This document shows positions 8,658-17,058 of a stretch of 64,000 bases of DNA, piece by piece. Source of the stretch: Ruegeria intermedia. Lineage in GTDB: Bacteria; Pseudomonadota; Alphaproteobacteria; Rhodobacterales; Rhodobacteraceae. The stretch lies in the NCBI RefSeq assembly GCF_900129345.1, contig NZ_FQVK01000020.1:1-64000 (forward strand). Direction: 5' to 3'. The notes beneath the pieces are model-generated. The model was given only the letters and a program-made list of their open reading frames with translations, was not told the DNA's origin and ran no database searches. Positions within the stretch are counted from its first letter, which is position 1; each line of letters starts with the position of its first letter. A program made the translations under genes and the position numbers.

Positions 8658-8670
8658 TTACCAAAAGTAA
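8658..8670. promoter_or_regulatory. Candidate HxlR operator
   Basis: TTAC-N5-GTAA is an inverted repeat in the 128-bp divergent region between the HxlR gene and mdaB. HxlR proteins bind short TTAC/GTAA-type dyads, so this is the natural site to test. Only four bases per arm match, so support is modest. Confidence 0.4.
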
Positions 8671-8761
8671 ACTGGTTGCAATTCCTCACTACCGTTCTCA
8701 AGTTCGGTTTCACCCCGCCCGAAGTCAAGGGGCAAGCAGTTTCAAAACCAAGGATATGGAC

Positions 8762-9370
8762 ATGAGCAAGATCCTGATCGTGAACGGTACGCAGCCGTAT
8801 GAATTCGCACCTGGCCGCCTGAACGCGTCGCTGGTGCAACGGGCGCAGGACGCGCTGACCGGCATGGGCCACGAGGTGCGCGTGACCACGGTTGCCGAAG
8901 GGTACGACATCAATGCCGAGATCGACGCCCATGTCTGGGCGGATGTGGTCATCATGCAGTTTCCGGTGAACTGGATGGGTGTACCTTGGGTGCTCAAGAA
9001 ATACCTCGACGAGGTTTACACCGCGGGCATGGACGGCCGGTTGCTGGCCGGCGACGGTCGGACCGCCGAGGCGCCCAAGGCCAATTACGGCACCGGTGGC
9101 CTGCTGCACGGAACGAAATACATGCTGTCGGTCACCTTCAACGCTCCGCGCGAGGCGTTCGACAACCCCGCCGAGCCGTTCTTTGCCGGGGCCAGCGTCG
9201 ATGACCTGCTGTGGCCCATGCACCTGAACGCCAAGTTTCTGGCGATGCAGCCTTTGCCCACCTTCGCGGCTTTCGACGTGATGAAGAACCCCCGGATCGA
9301 GCAGGATTTCCAGCGGTTCGACGCACATCTGAAAAAGCATTTCGAGGAGATCGCGCATGTCGCGGCCTGA
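8762..9370 (+). CDS. mdaB: MdaB-like NAD(P)H-dependent flavodoxin-fold oxidoreductase
   Basis: This is a 202-residue FMN/FAD flavodoxin-fold quinone reductase of the MdaB (modulator of drug activity B) type, which reduces quinones by two electrons and so protects from redox cycling. Family landmarks are ILIVNGTQPYEFAPGRLN at the start, VVIMQFPVNWMGVPW near residues 62-76, and GTKYMLSVTFNAPREAF. The open frame extends upstream, but the ATG at 8762 is preceded by AAGGA at a good distance and begins the conserved domain; the ATG at 8756 is too close to that site. It overlaps the next gene by 14 bp. Confidence 0.88.
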   Translation: MSKILIVNGTQPYEFAPGRLNASLVQRAQDALTGMGHEVRVTTVAEGYDINAEIDAHVWADVVIMQFPVNWMGVPWVLKKYLDEVYTAGMDGRLLAGDGRTAEAPKANYGTGGLLHGTKYMLSVTFNAPREAFDNPAEPFFAGASVDDLLWPMHLNAKFLAMQPLPTFAAFDVMKNPRIEQDFQRFDAHLKKHFEEIAHVAA

Positions 9371-10076
9371 CATTCACCTCTATACCGCGGCCACGATGAA
9401 TGGCTACAAACCGGTGATCTTCCTGGAAGAGGCAGGCGTGCCCTACGACCTGACCCCCATCGACTTTTCAAAGCAGGAACAAAAGACGCCGGCGTTCTTG
9501 TCGCTGAACCCCAACGGCAAGATCCCGGTGATCGAAGACCGGGCCGAAGGTCGCGCGATTTTCGAAAGCGGCGCGATCCTGTGGCACCTCGCGCAGAAAT
9601 ACGGTCAGTTCCTGCCCTCAGATCCGATGCAGCAGTCCGAGGTGATGCAGTGGATGCTGTTCCAGGTCGGGCATGTGGGTCCGATGATGGGCCAGGCCAT
9701 GTATTTCCAGCACATTGCCGCCCCCAATGGCCATACCGAACCGTTCTCGATCCGCCGATACGTGGACGAAAGCCGCCGCCTTATGGAGGTGATGAATGAT
9801 CACCTGAATGGGCGTGACTGGATTGCGGCAGGGCAATACACGATCGCGGACATGATGCTGTACCCTTGGGCGCGGGCCTATGTCTGGGCGCGGGTTCAGG
9901 TCGATGACCTTCCGCATCTGAACGCATGGTTCGACCGCATCGACGCCCGCCCCGCAGTGCAGAAGGCGCTGACCATTCCCAAGGCCAATCCGCAGTTCTG
10001 GGATGCCTCGGCTGATGCCAGCACCTTTGCGCGGGAAAACGCCGCACGGTTTGCCGGCGACGTGAAAAAGGACTGA
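9357..10076 (+). CDS. Glutathione S-transferase family protein (YghU/YfcG-like, nu class)
   Basis: This is a 239-residue GST. The thioredoxin-like N-terminal domain (about 3-85) has IHLYTAATMNGYKPVIFLEE and the glutathione-binding LNPNGKIPVIED stretch, with FESGAILWHLAQKYG closing the domain. An all-helical C-terminal domain follows. Nu-class relatives act as disulfide-bond reductases or peroxidases with glutathione. It is co-transcribed with mdaB by overlap, which supports a joint role in quinone or oxidative stress under the HxlR regulator. Confidence 0.88.
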   Translation: MSRPDIHLYTAATMNGYKPVIFLEEAGVPYDLTPIDFSKQEQKTPAFLSLNPNGKIPVIEDRAEGRAIFESGAILWHLAQKYGQFLPSDPMQQSEVMQWMLFQVGHVGPMMGQAMYFQHIAAPNGHTEPFSIRRYVDESRRLMEVMNDHLNGRDWIAAGQYTIADMMLYPWARAYVWARVQVDDLPHLNAWFDRIDARPAVQKALTIPKANPQFWDASADASTFARENAARFAGDVKKD

Positions 10077-10232
10077 GGCCGCGGCCCGGGCTCCCCAGCC
10101 CGGCCGCGCACAACAGCGCCCTGGGCGTCGCACCGCCCGCGCGCAAGTCGATGGCCGGGTGGGTGCTTTACTCGGGTGTCAAAAGGGGTCAGTCTGAACC
10201 ATCGGCGCGCCGGGTGATCCCCTCGGGCCGCG

Positions 10233-10250
10233 CTGTCACATCATTGTCGT
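10233..10250 (+). promoter_or_regulatory. Candidate PHO box upstream of cpdB
   Basis: CTGTCAC and TTGTCGT form two 7-base direct repeats separated by four bases, matching the CTGTCAT-N4-CTGTCAT layout of PhoB sites with two mismatches in the second repeat. It lies 48 bases before the cpdB start. PhoB itself is encoded at 897-1580. Confidence 0.55.
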
Positions 10251-10298
10251 CATAAACGTTCAGATGATGCGTCGACCAATTCATTAGAGAGGTGCCTC

Positions 10299-12278
10299 AT
10301 GACCCTATCCAGCAAATTCGCGATGTCGCGGCGTCAATTCCTGGCCTCCACCACGGCCGGCGTCGCCATGGTTTCCCTGCACCCGTTCTCCGCCGCCGCC
10401 GCAAGCAACCAGGCGCATCTGCGGATCATGGAAACGACCGACATTCACGTTCACGTCTTTCCCTATGACTACTATGCCGACAAGCCGCGCGATACGGTGG
10501 GCCTGTCGCGCGCGGCCGCGATCATCAACCAGATCCGGGCCGAGGCTACCAACTCGATGCTGGTGGACAATGGCGACTTTCTTCAGGGCAACCCGATGGG
10601 CGACTACATCGCCTACGAGCGTGGCATGAACGATGGCGACACCCACCCGATCATCAACGCATTCAACACGTTGGGTTATGATGCCGCGACGCTGGGCAAC
10701 CACGAGTTCAACTATGGCCTGAGCTTTCTGGAAAAATCGCTGGCCGGGGCGCAGTTCCCGATCGTGCTGGCCAATATCGCCAAGGAACAGGGCGCCAACC
10801 CGCGCGCGGACAAGACGCTGGTGCAGCCCTATGTCATCCTCGACCGCGAGATCGAACTGGGCGACGGCAGCAAGCAGCCGATCCGCATCGGCGTCATCGG
10901 CTTCACCCCGCCACAGATCATGAACTGGGACCGCCGCCACCTGGAAGGCAACGTGCAGGCCCGCGACATCGTCGAGACCGCCAAGGCCTATGTGCCCGAG
11001 ATGAAAGAGCAAGGCTGCGATCTGATCCTGGCCCTGTCGCATTCGGGCATCGGCGCGGCCGATCACGCGGACGGGATGGAGAACGCCTCGGTCCCGCTGG
11101 CCCGGGTCGATGGCATCGACGCGCTGGTGACCGGGCACAACCACCTGGTCTTCCCCTCGCCCACCTTCGCCGACCGTGCGGGCGTTGACGTGGACAAGGG
11201 CACGCTGATGGGCAAGCCGGCCGTCATGGGCGGGTTCTGGGGGTCGCATCTGGGCGTGCTCGACCTGCTGCTGGAACGCGACGGCAACGAATGGCGCGTG
11301 GTCACCACCACCTCCGAGGCGCGGCCGATCTCGAAGCGCAACGAAGACCGCTCGATCACCGCGCTGGTCGAGGACGACCCCAAGGTGCTGGCCTCGGTCG
11401 CGCAGGACCACGAGGAAACGCTGGCCTATGTGCGCCGCGCGGTGGGCAAGACCTCGGCCCCGCTGCACAGCTATTTCGCGCTGGTCGCCGATGACCCGTC
11501 GGTCCAGATCGTGTCGATCGCGCAGAAATGGTATGTCGAGGAGATGCTGAAAGGCACCGAACACGAGGGCCTGCCGATCTTGTCGGCGGCGGCACCGTTC
11601 AAGGCCGGTGGCCGGGGTGGCCCCGAATACTATACCGACGTGCCGGTGGGCGATGTGGCGATCAAGAACGTGGCCGATCTGTATCTCTATCCCAACACCG
11701 TACGCGCGGTTCGCGTGAACGGCGCGCAATTGCGCGGCTGGCTGGAGCGTTCGGCCGGGATGTTCAACCAGATCAAGCCGGGCGCCAAGGATGCGCTGCT
11801 GCTGAACCCCGAATTCCCGTCCTACAATTTCGACGTGATCGACGGCGTGACCTACCAGATCGACCTGTCACAGCCCTCGCGTTTTGGGCCGAAAGGCGAA
11901 GAGATCAACCCCGACGCGGCGCGCATCGTGAACCTGCAGTTCGACGGTGCCCCGGTGACCGACGACATGGAATTCATCATCGCCACCAACAACTACCGCG
12001 CTTCGGGCAGCGGATCGTTCCCGGGCGCGATGGGCGACACCATCGTGTTCGAGGCCCCCGACACCAATCGCGACGTGATCGTGCGCTATATCGTGGAGCA
12101 AGGCACGATCGACCCCAAGGCCGACGGCAACTGGTCCTTCGCACCGCTGGGCGACACCACGGTTCTGTTCGAAACCGGCCCCAAGGCGCGTGATTACATC
12201 AGCGACGTCAAAGGGTTGGCGCTGGAAGATGCAGGCGACGGGGCCGACGGTTTCGCGGCCTTCCGCATCACGCTCTGA
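10299..12278 (+). CDS. cpdB: Periplasmic 2',3'-cyclic-nucleotide 2'-phosphodiesterase/3'-nucleotidase
   Basis: This enzyme hydrolyses 2',3'-cyclic nucleotides and 3'-nucleotides from RNA breakdown to nucleosides and phosphate. The 659-residue product starts with a twin-arginine signal (MSRRQFLAS, hydrophobic stretch, AAAA cleavage region near residue 35), so it is exported folded. The metallophosphatase core shows TDIHVHVFPYDYY, VDNGDFLQGNP, LGNHEFNYGL, LALSHSGIG and VTGHNHLVFP as metal ligands. A 5'-nucleotidase C-terminal domain follows from about residue 380. Length is typical. A PHO-like site precedes it and a strong terminator follows, so it is a single-gene unit likely induced by phosphate limitation. 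Confidence 0.93.
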   Translation: MTLSSKFAMSRRQFLASTTAGVAMVSLHPFSAAAASNQAHLRIMETTDIHVHVFPYDYYADKPRDTVGLSRAAAIINQIRAEATNSMLVDNGDFLQGNPMGDYIAYERGMNDGDTHPIINAFNTLGYDAATLGNHEFNYGLSFLEKSLAGAQFPIVLANIAKEQGANPRADKTLVQPYVILDREIELGDGSKQPIRIGVIGFTPPQIMNWDRRHLEGNVQARDIVETAKAYVPEMKEQGCDLILALSHSGIGAADHADGMENASVPLARVDGIDALVTGHNHLVFPSPTFADRAGVDVDKGTLMGKPAVMGGFWGSHLGVLDLLLERDGNEWRVVTTTSEARPISKRNEDRSITALVEDDPKVLASVAQDHEETLAYVRRAVGKTSAPLHSYFALVADDPSVQIVSIAQKWYVEEMLKGTEHEGLPILSAAAPFKAGGRGGPEYYTDVPVGDVAIKNVADLYLYPNTVRAVRVNGAQLRGWLERSAGMFNQIKPGAKDALLLNPEFPSYNFDVIDGVTYQIDLSQPSRFGPKGEEINPDAARIVNLQFDGAPVTDDMEFIIATNNYRASGSGSFPGAMGDTIVFEAPDTNRDVIVRYIVEQGTIDPKADGNWSFAPLGDTTVLFETGPKARDYISDVKGLALEDAGDGADGFAAFRITL

Positions 12279-12297
12279 CCGGCGGCGGACACCGCAT

Positions 12298-12327
12298 CGG
12301 GCGGCCGAGCTGGCCGCCCGTTTTTTT
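12298..12327 (+). terminator. Rho-independent terminator of cpdB
   Basis: A perfect 9-bp GC stem (12298-12306 with 12312-12320, loop GAGCT) is followed directly by seven T, 20 bases after the cpdB stop. Confidence 0.92.
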
Positions 12328-12582
12328 GCCTGGGCACGATCTCCCGACAGCACCACGCTCCGCGATGCAAGGCGACCGGGCCTTTGATTTCTCAAACCCG
12401 CGGATCGGCAGCGCGGCGCGCCTTGGGACATTTTCGGTTTCGCATTCTGAAACCTTGCGCGAGCAGGTCGATCCGATGTAACCGGAATCGACCACCGGTA
12501 CGGCCCCGCCGGCACCTCGGTGCAAGAAAGTTGCAGTCGGGCCGATCCTGCTTGGGCGCGCCCCATCACATGAGGACCGCCG
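12328..12582. other. Intergenic stretch without recognised gene
   Basis: These 255 bases lie between the cpdB terminator and the GTG start of the DMT transporter. I see no convincing open frame, RNA or repeat. They presumably hold the transporter promoter. Confidence 0.6.
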
Positions 12583-13422
12583 GTGAGCCCATTCGTCGTC
12601 GCAATCATTCTGTCGGCTGCCATCCTGCACGCCGTCTGGAACGCCATTGTCAAAACCGCGGGCGACCGAACGACGACTCTGGGCCTTGTGGCTTTCGGGC
12701 ATGTCATCCCGGCCAGCGTCATGGTCCTGGTCCTGCCTTTTCCGGGCGGCGAGAGCTTTGTCTACATCCTTTTGTCAACCGTCGTGCATTTCGGTTATTA
12801 CTTCATGCTGGGCAAAGCCTATCAGCATGGAGACCTCAGCGTCGTCTACCCGATTGCCAGGGGCATCGTTCCGGCGCTGGTGGCGCTGTGGGCCTTTCTT
12901 CTGGTCGACGAAGTTCTGCCCCTGCAAGCCTGGATCGGCATCGGCCTGATCGCGGTCGGCATCCAGCTCAGCAGTTGGAGCTCGCTCAGGCAGGGTGTCG
13001 GCGGCGCGGCGCTGGGGTTTGCGGTGGGTACCGGACTTTGCATCTCGGTCTATTCGGTTGTGGACGGCATCGGGGTGCGGCTGTCTGGAAACACGCTCAG
13101 CTACTGGGCCTGGGGGGCGTTTCTGCACCTGTTCATTGCCGGATTCGTGGGCCTGCGACGGCGGCGGGTTCTGGCACATCTGCCGGCGCGCACCTGGGTG
13201 ATCGGCATCCTGGGCGGCTTCGTGTCGATGCTGGCCTATGGGCTGGTGCTCTATGCCAAGAATTTCGCACCGCTGGGGGCGGTCTCGGCGTTGCGGGAAA
13301 CCTCGGTGATTTTTGCGGCCCTGATCGGGTTCGTCTTTCTGCACGAAGGCTATTGGGTGCGCAGGCTGGGGGCCGCCGTCCTGATGGCAGGGGGCGTGGC
13401 GCTGGTTGGGCTGTCGGGCTGA
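12583..13422 (+). CDS. DMT/EamA-family transporter
   Basis: This is a 279-residue inner-membrane protein with about ten transmembrane segments arranged as two EamA halves. They are visible as IILSAAILHAVWNAIVKTAG at the start and, in the second half, FVSMLAYGLVLYAKNFAPLG and RETSVIFAALIGFVFLHEGYW. Such proteins export or import metabolites such as amino acids, sugars or nucleotides, and the substrate cannot be read here. The start is a GTG with a weak GAGGA upstream. It is convergent with the following TetR gene with only 9 bp between them. Confidence 0.85.
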   Translation: MSPFVVAIILSAAILHAVWNAIVKTAGDRTTTLGLVAFGHVIPASVMVLVLPFPGGESFVYILLSTVVHFGYYFMLGKAYQHGDLSVVYPIARGIVPALVALWAFLLVDEVLPLQAWIGIGLIAVGIQLSSWSSLRQGVGGAALGFAVGTGLCISVYSVVDGIGVRLSGNTLSYWAWGAFLHLFIAGFVGLRRRRVLAHLPARTWVIGILGGFVSMLAYGLVLYAKNFAPLGAVSALRETSVIFAALIGFVFLHEGYWVRRLGAAVLMAGGVALVGLSG

Positions 13423-13431
13423 GCCGGTCCG

Positions 13432-14049
13432 TCAGGTGCCGTAACGCGCCATGAACATCTCGACCGCGTTCCTGGCCACTTCGTCGATTTCCTCGTCCGA
13501 GAACCGGGTCTGGATCCCCAAAGCCGCCAGCGTCCACAGGCGCACCTTGCACAATTCCGAGAACTGCTCGGCGGCAAAATGCACATCATCAATCGCCAGC
13601 TCGCCCTTGGCCACCGCCTTCTCTAGGTATTCGGCCATCTGGCGTTGGCCGTTGGCGGGGCCGGCCTCGTAGAACGCCTTGCCCAGTTCGGGGAATCGGT
13701 CGCGCTCGGCCACGCAGATGCGGAACACCTGCTGCGCGAAATCCGATACCAGAAACCGGGTCAGATGGGTTGCCGTGATCATCAACGCCTCGCGCACCGG
13801 CTTGGTCTCGTCGATCATGGCCAACACGTTTTCGGCCATGCGGCAGCACTCGGTCTGCGCCACCTCGGAAAACAGAAGTCGTTTGTCTGGGAAATAGCTG
13901 TAGAGCGTCGCCTTTGACACACCCGCCGCACGCGCGATTTCATCGACGCTGGCGCCTTCGAACCCATCCGCCATGAAAACCTCTCGGGCGCCTTTCAGAA
14001 CCTGGTCGAATTTTCGTCCGGTACGCACGATGGTGGCGGCTTGAGTCAT
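13432..14049 (-). CDS. TetR-family transcriptional regulator
   Basis: This is a 205-residue one-component regulator. The N-terminal helix-turn-helix is clear (ASVDEIARAAGVSKATLYSY, about residues 33-52), and the C-terminal part is a helical ligand domain of AefR/AcrR-like type. The ATG at 14049 is preceded by AAGGAGAC at ideal spacing. A longer frame reaching 14106 lacks such a site. It is divergent from mbfA, but an iron box close to mbfA suggests independent control. Its target may be itself or the neighbouring DMT transporter; neither is shown. Confidence 0.88.
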   Translation of the reverse strand: MTQAATIVRTGRKFDQVLKGAREVFMADGFEGASVDEIARAAGVSKATLYSYFPDKRLLFSEVAQTECCRMAENVLAMIDETKPVREALMITATHLTRFLVSDFAQQVFRICVAERDRFPELGKAFYEAGPANGQRQMAEYLEKAVAKGELAIDDVHFAAEQFSELCKVRLWTLAALGIQTRFSDEEIDEVARNAVEMFMARYGT

Positions 14050-14148
14050 GGTGTCTCCTTGGTTGGGTGGTGCTGCAAATCTATAAACCGGACAGTTCAG
14101 TTTCAACGCATTTCGGCAAGGGTTGAAAGCCCTGCCGCGGCGGATATG

Positions 14149-14163
14149 TTAGAACCATTCTAA
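14149..14163. promoter_or_regulatory. Irr-type iron control element (ICE box) upstream of mbfA
   Basis: TTAGAACCATTCTAA is an inverted repeat with TTAGAA arms and a three-base centre. It matches the ICE motif that the Fur-family regulator Irr binds in rhizobia and relatives. It ends 13 bases before the mbfA start codon, so bound Irr would block expression when iron is scarce and release it when iron is replete. Confidence 0.8.
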
Positions 14164-14176
14164 AGATGGGGCAAAG

Positions 14177-15151
14177 ATGCGGTTTTTCACCCAACGCAAA
14201 CACTTCAAGGACCTGACCGAGCAGGAAATCCTAGCGCTTGCGATTTCCTCCGAGGAGGACGACGCGCGGATCTATCGGTCATACGCCGAAATGCTGCGGC
14301 CCGACTATCCGGCCACGGCGAAGATCTTCGATGGCATGGCCGCCGAAGAGGATGAGCACCGCCGTCGCCTGATCGCGTTGCATGAAAAGCGATTCGGCCC
14401 GGTCATTCCCCTGATCCGCCGCGAACACGTCGCCGGGTTCTACGCCCGCCGCCCCATCTGGCTGGTCGAGAACCTGGGCATCGAGCGCATTCGCGAAGAG
14501 GCCGAGATGATGGAGCGCGATGCCGAACGGTTCTATCTGGCCGCCGCCGCGCGCACGACCGACGCCGCAACCCGCCAGTTGCTGGGCGATCTGGCGGCGG
14601 CCGAGGCCGGGCATCAGGCCACGGCAAACGAATTGGAACAGGCCCATCTGGGCCAGGACGAGAAAGAGGCCGAGAAGGCCATCGCACACCGCCAATTCGT
14701 TCTGACCTGGGTGCAGCCGGGGCTGGCGGGGCTGATGGACGGGTCGGTGTCGACCCTGGCGCCGATCTTTGCCACCGCCTTTGCCACCCATGATCCGTGG
14801 ACAACCTTTCTGGTGGGTCTTGCCGCCTCGGTCGGGGCGGGCATCTCGATGGGCTTCACCGAGGCCGCCTCGGACGATGGCGAACTGTCGGGCCGCGGAT
14901 CGCCGGTCAAACGCGGGCTGGCTTCGGGGGTGATGACCACCGTGGGCGGGCTGGGGCATGCGTTGCCCTATCTGATCCCCGAATTCTGGACCGCGACGAT
15001 CATCGCCTTCTTCATCGTGTTCGTCGAACTGTGGGCCATCGCGTGGATTCAGAACCGGTACATGGAAACCCCGTTCTTCCGCGCGGCCTTCCAGGTGGTT
15101 CTGGGCGGGGCGATGGTGCTGGCGGCGGGGATATTGATCGGCAGCGGGTGA
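14177..15151 (+). CDS. mbfA: Membrane-bound ferritin/VIT1-type iron exporter MbfA
   Basis: This is a 324-residue fusion of a rubrerythrin/ferritin-like domain (about residues 10-155, with iron ligands in SSEEDDARIYRSYA, AAEEDEHRRRL, EEAEMMERDAERFY and AAAEAGHQATANELE) to a VIT1/CCC1-type membrane domain (about 170-324). The membrane part begins VQPGLAGLMDGSVSTLAPIF. In Bradyrhizobium and Agrobacterium this architecture exports iron and protects against iron and peroxide stress. A consensus ICE box lies just upstream, so Irr repression under low iron is expected. Domain order and length match the family. Confidence 0.92.
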   Translation: MRFFTQRKHFKDLTEQEILALAISSEEDDARIYRSYAEMLRPDYPATAKIFDGMAAEEDEHRRRLIALHEKRFGPVIPLIRREHVAGFYARRPIWLVENLGIERIREEAEMMERDAERFYLAAAARTTDAATRQLLGDLAAAEAGHQATANELEQAHLGQDEKEAEKAIAHRQFVLTWVQPGLAGLMDGSVSTLAPIFATAFATHDPWTTFLVGLAASVGAGISMGFTEAASDDGELSGRGSPVKRGLASGVMTTVGGLGHALPYLIPEFWTATIIAFFIVFVELWAIAWIQNRYMETPFFRAAFQVVLGGAMVLAAGILIGSG

Positions 15152-15194
15152 CACGCGGCTTGCGAAGCGGTCAAATCATGTTACCACTTCGCCC

Positions 15195-16124
15195 ATGGTC
15201 GATATCTTTCTGCGCACCCTGCCCTTCTTTGCGATCATCGGCCTGGGATACTGGGCCGGGCGCAGCCGGTTCTTCACCGAAGACGCCACGGCCTATCTGA
15301 CCAAGTTCGTGTTCTATTTCGCGCTGTCGGCGATGCTGTTCCGCTTTGCCGCCACGCTGCCCTTTGCCGAGATTTTCAATGCGCGGCTGATGCTGGGCTA
15401 TCTGATCGGCACGACGGGCGTTTACGCGCTGGCCACGTTGGTCGCCTGGCTGCGCGGGCTCGACATCCCCACCGCGGCGGTCGAGGCGCAATGCGCGGCC
15501 ATCGGCAATGTGGGCTTTCTGGGTCTGCCGATGTTGGCCCTGCTGTTTTCCGAAGCCGCCATCGGACCGGTCATGCTGGTTCTGACGGTCGATCTGGTGG
15601 TGTTTTCCTCTCTGATCGTGATCCTGATCAATGGCGGGCGGGATGGAAAGCTGACGGTTGGCACGCTGCGGCTCATCGGAGTCGGACTGCTGAAAAACCC
15701 CATGATCGTCTCGATCTCGGCCGGATTGATCTGGTCGGCCCTGCAGATGCCGGTGCCGGCCCCGCTGAACGATTTTCTGACCATTCTGGGCGGCGCCGCC
15801 ACGCCCGGCGCATTGTTTGCCATCGGCGCCTCGCTGGCCAGCAAATCAGCCGAGCGGGTTCAGATCGCGCTGTGGCTCAGCTTTTGCAAACTGGCCGTGC
15901 ATCCGGCCTGTGTGGCCGTGGTGCTGCTGTGGCTGCTGCCGACCGATCCTTTTGCCGCCGCCGTCGCCATTTCCGCCGCCGCCCTGCCAGTGGCCGGGAA
16001 CGTCTACATGCTGGCAGCGCATTACGGGGTGGCGCCGCACCGGGCCTCGGCGGCCATCTTCCTGTCGACCCTGGTCAGCATTTTGACCATTCCCCTGGTG
16101 ATCGCCTGGGTCGGGACCCCCTGA
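15195..16124 (+). CDS. AEC-family (auxin efflux carrier-like) transporter
   Basis: This is a 309-residue integral membrane protein with about ten helices. The opening FLRTLPFFAIIGLGYWAG and the repeated VGFLGLPMLALLF and PVAGNVYMLAAHYG segments are typical of the AEC (2.A.69) family. Bacterial members carry malate, malonate or other organic acids; the substrate is not predictable here. It follows mbfA by 43 bp and may be read through from it, although no functional link is evident. Confidence 0.85.
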   Translation: MVDIFLRTLPFFAIIGLGYWAGRSRFFTEDATAYLTKFVFYFALSAMLFRFAATLPFAEIFNARLMLGYLIGTTGVYALATLVAWLRGLDIPTAAVEAQCAAIGNVGFLGLPMLALLFSEAAIGPVMLVLTVDLVVFSSLIVILINGGRDGKLTVGTLRLIGVGLLKNPMIVSISAGLIWSALQMPVPAPLNDFLTILGGAATPGALFAIGASLASKSAERVQIALWLSFCKLAVHPACVAVVLLWLLPTDPFAAAVAISAAALPVAGNVYMLAAHYGVAPHRASAAIFLSTLVSILTIPLVIAWVGTP

Positions 16125-16221
16125 AGCAGGACAAAAAAACCGTGTTCCCGGCCCGCCGCACTTTACGCGGCGTCCCTTGCCCGTTAGCCATGGCGCAAAG
16201 CCAACATAAGGATGATGCCAG

Positions 16222-17055
16222 ATGGAAACCCTTTCCGAAAACGCCTGTTTCGGTGGCGTGCAGGGCGTGTACCGCCACGCCTCGGCGGCGTGCCAGTGCG
16301 ACATGACCTTTGGCCTGTTCCTTCCGGCCGAGGCCAAGGACGGCCCGGTTCCGGTCCTGTGGTATCTGTCGGGCCTGACCTGCACCCATGAAAACGCGAT
16401 GGTCAAGGCCGGCGCGCAGGGCTGGGCCGCCGAACAAGGCATCGCGCTGGTCTTCCCAGACACCTCGCCGCGTGGCGAGGGGGTCGCCGATCATGAGGAT
16501 TACGATCTGGGCCAGGGCGCCGGGTTCTACGTCAACGCCACGCAGGCACCCTGGGCGCCGCACTTCAACATGTGGGACTACGTGGCCGAGGAACTGCCCG
16601 CGCTGCTGGTCGAACACTTCGCCATCGACGGCGACCGGCAGGCCATCACCGGCCATTCCATGGGCGGCCACGGCGCGCTGACGCTGGCGATGAACCTGCC
16701 GGGCCGTTTCCGTTCGGTCTCGGCCTTTGCGCCGATCTCGAACCCCACGGCCAGCGACTGGGGCCGCAAGCAGCTGAGCGCCTATCTGGGCGACGACCCG
16801 GCCGACTGGGCCAAACATGACGCGACGCTGATGATGAAGGAAAAGGGCTTTGACGGCCCGATCCTGATCGACACCGGCACCAACGACCAGTTCATCGACC
16901 TGCTGCGCCCCGAGGCCTTGGCACAGGCCATCGCCGAGCGCCGTCAACAGGCTACGACCCGGTTGCAGCCTGGTTATGACCACTCCTACTTTTTCGTGTC
17001 CACCTTCATGGAGGACCACGTCACCTTCCACGCCGAAGCGCTGTATGGGGACTGA
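16222..17055 (+). CDS. fghA: S-formylglutathione hydrolase
   Basis: This enzyme hydrolyses S-formylglutathione to formate and glutathione, the second step of glutathione-dependent formaldehyde detoxification. The 277-residue alpha/beta hydrolase has the nucleophile elbow GHSMGG with Ser146, an LSGLTCTHENAM oxyanion-region motif, and the remaining triad members in DTGTNDQF and GYDHSYFF. No glutathione-dependent formaldehyde dehydrogenase gene is adjacent. It lies 3 bp before sthA, so the two are co-transcribed, joining formaldehyde or C1 handling with pyridine nucleotide balance. Confidence 0.94.
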   Translation: METLSENACFGGVQGVYRHASAACQCDMTFGLFLPAEAKDGPVPVLWYLSGLTCTHENAMVKAGAQGWAAEQGIALVFPDTSPRGEGVADHEDYDLGQGAGFYVNATQAPWAPHFNMWDYVAEELPALLVEHFAIDGDRQAITGHSMGGHGALTLAMNLPGRFRSVSAFAPISNPTASDWGRKQLSAYLGDDPADWAKHDATLMMKEKGFDGPILIDTGTNDQFIDLLRPEALAQAIAERRQQATTRLQPGYDHSYFFVSTFMEDHVTFHAEALYGD

Positions 17056-17058
17056 GGG

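Noticed and set aside
10080-10107. GC-rich hairpin after the GST gene
   Set aside because: The stem has a bulge and there is no T-run after it. It could weakly fold but I cannot support a terminator.
10305-11729. Minus-strand open frame of about 470 codons inside cpdB
   Set aside because: Antisense to a complete, well-matched enzyme; no domain visible.
16150-16180. Small hairpin between the AEC transporter and fghA
   Set aside because: Only five base pairs and no T-run.
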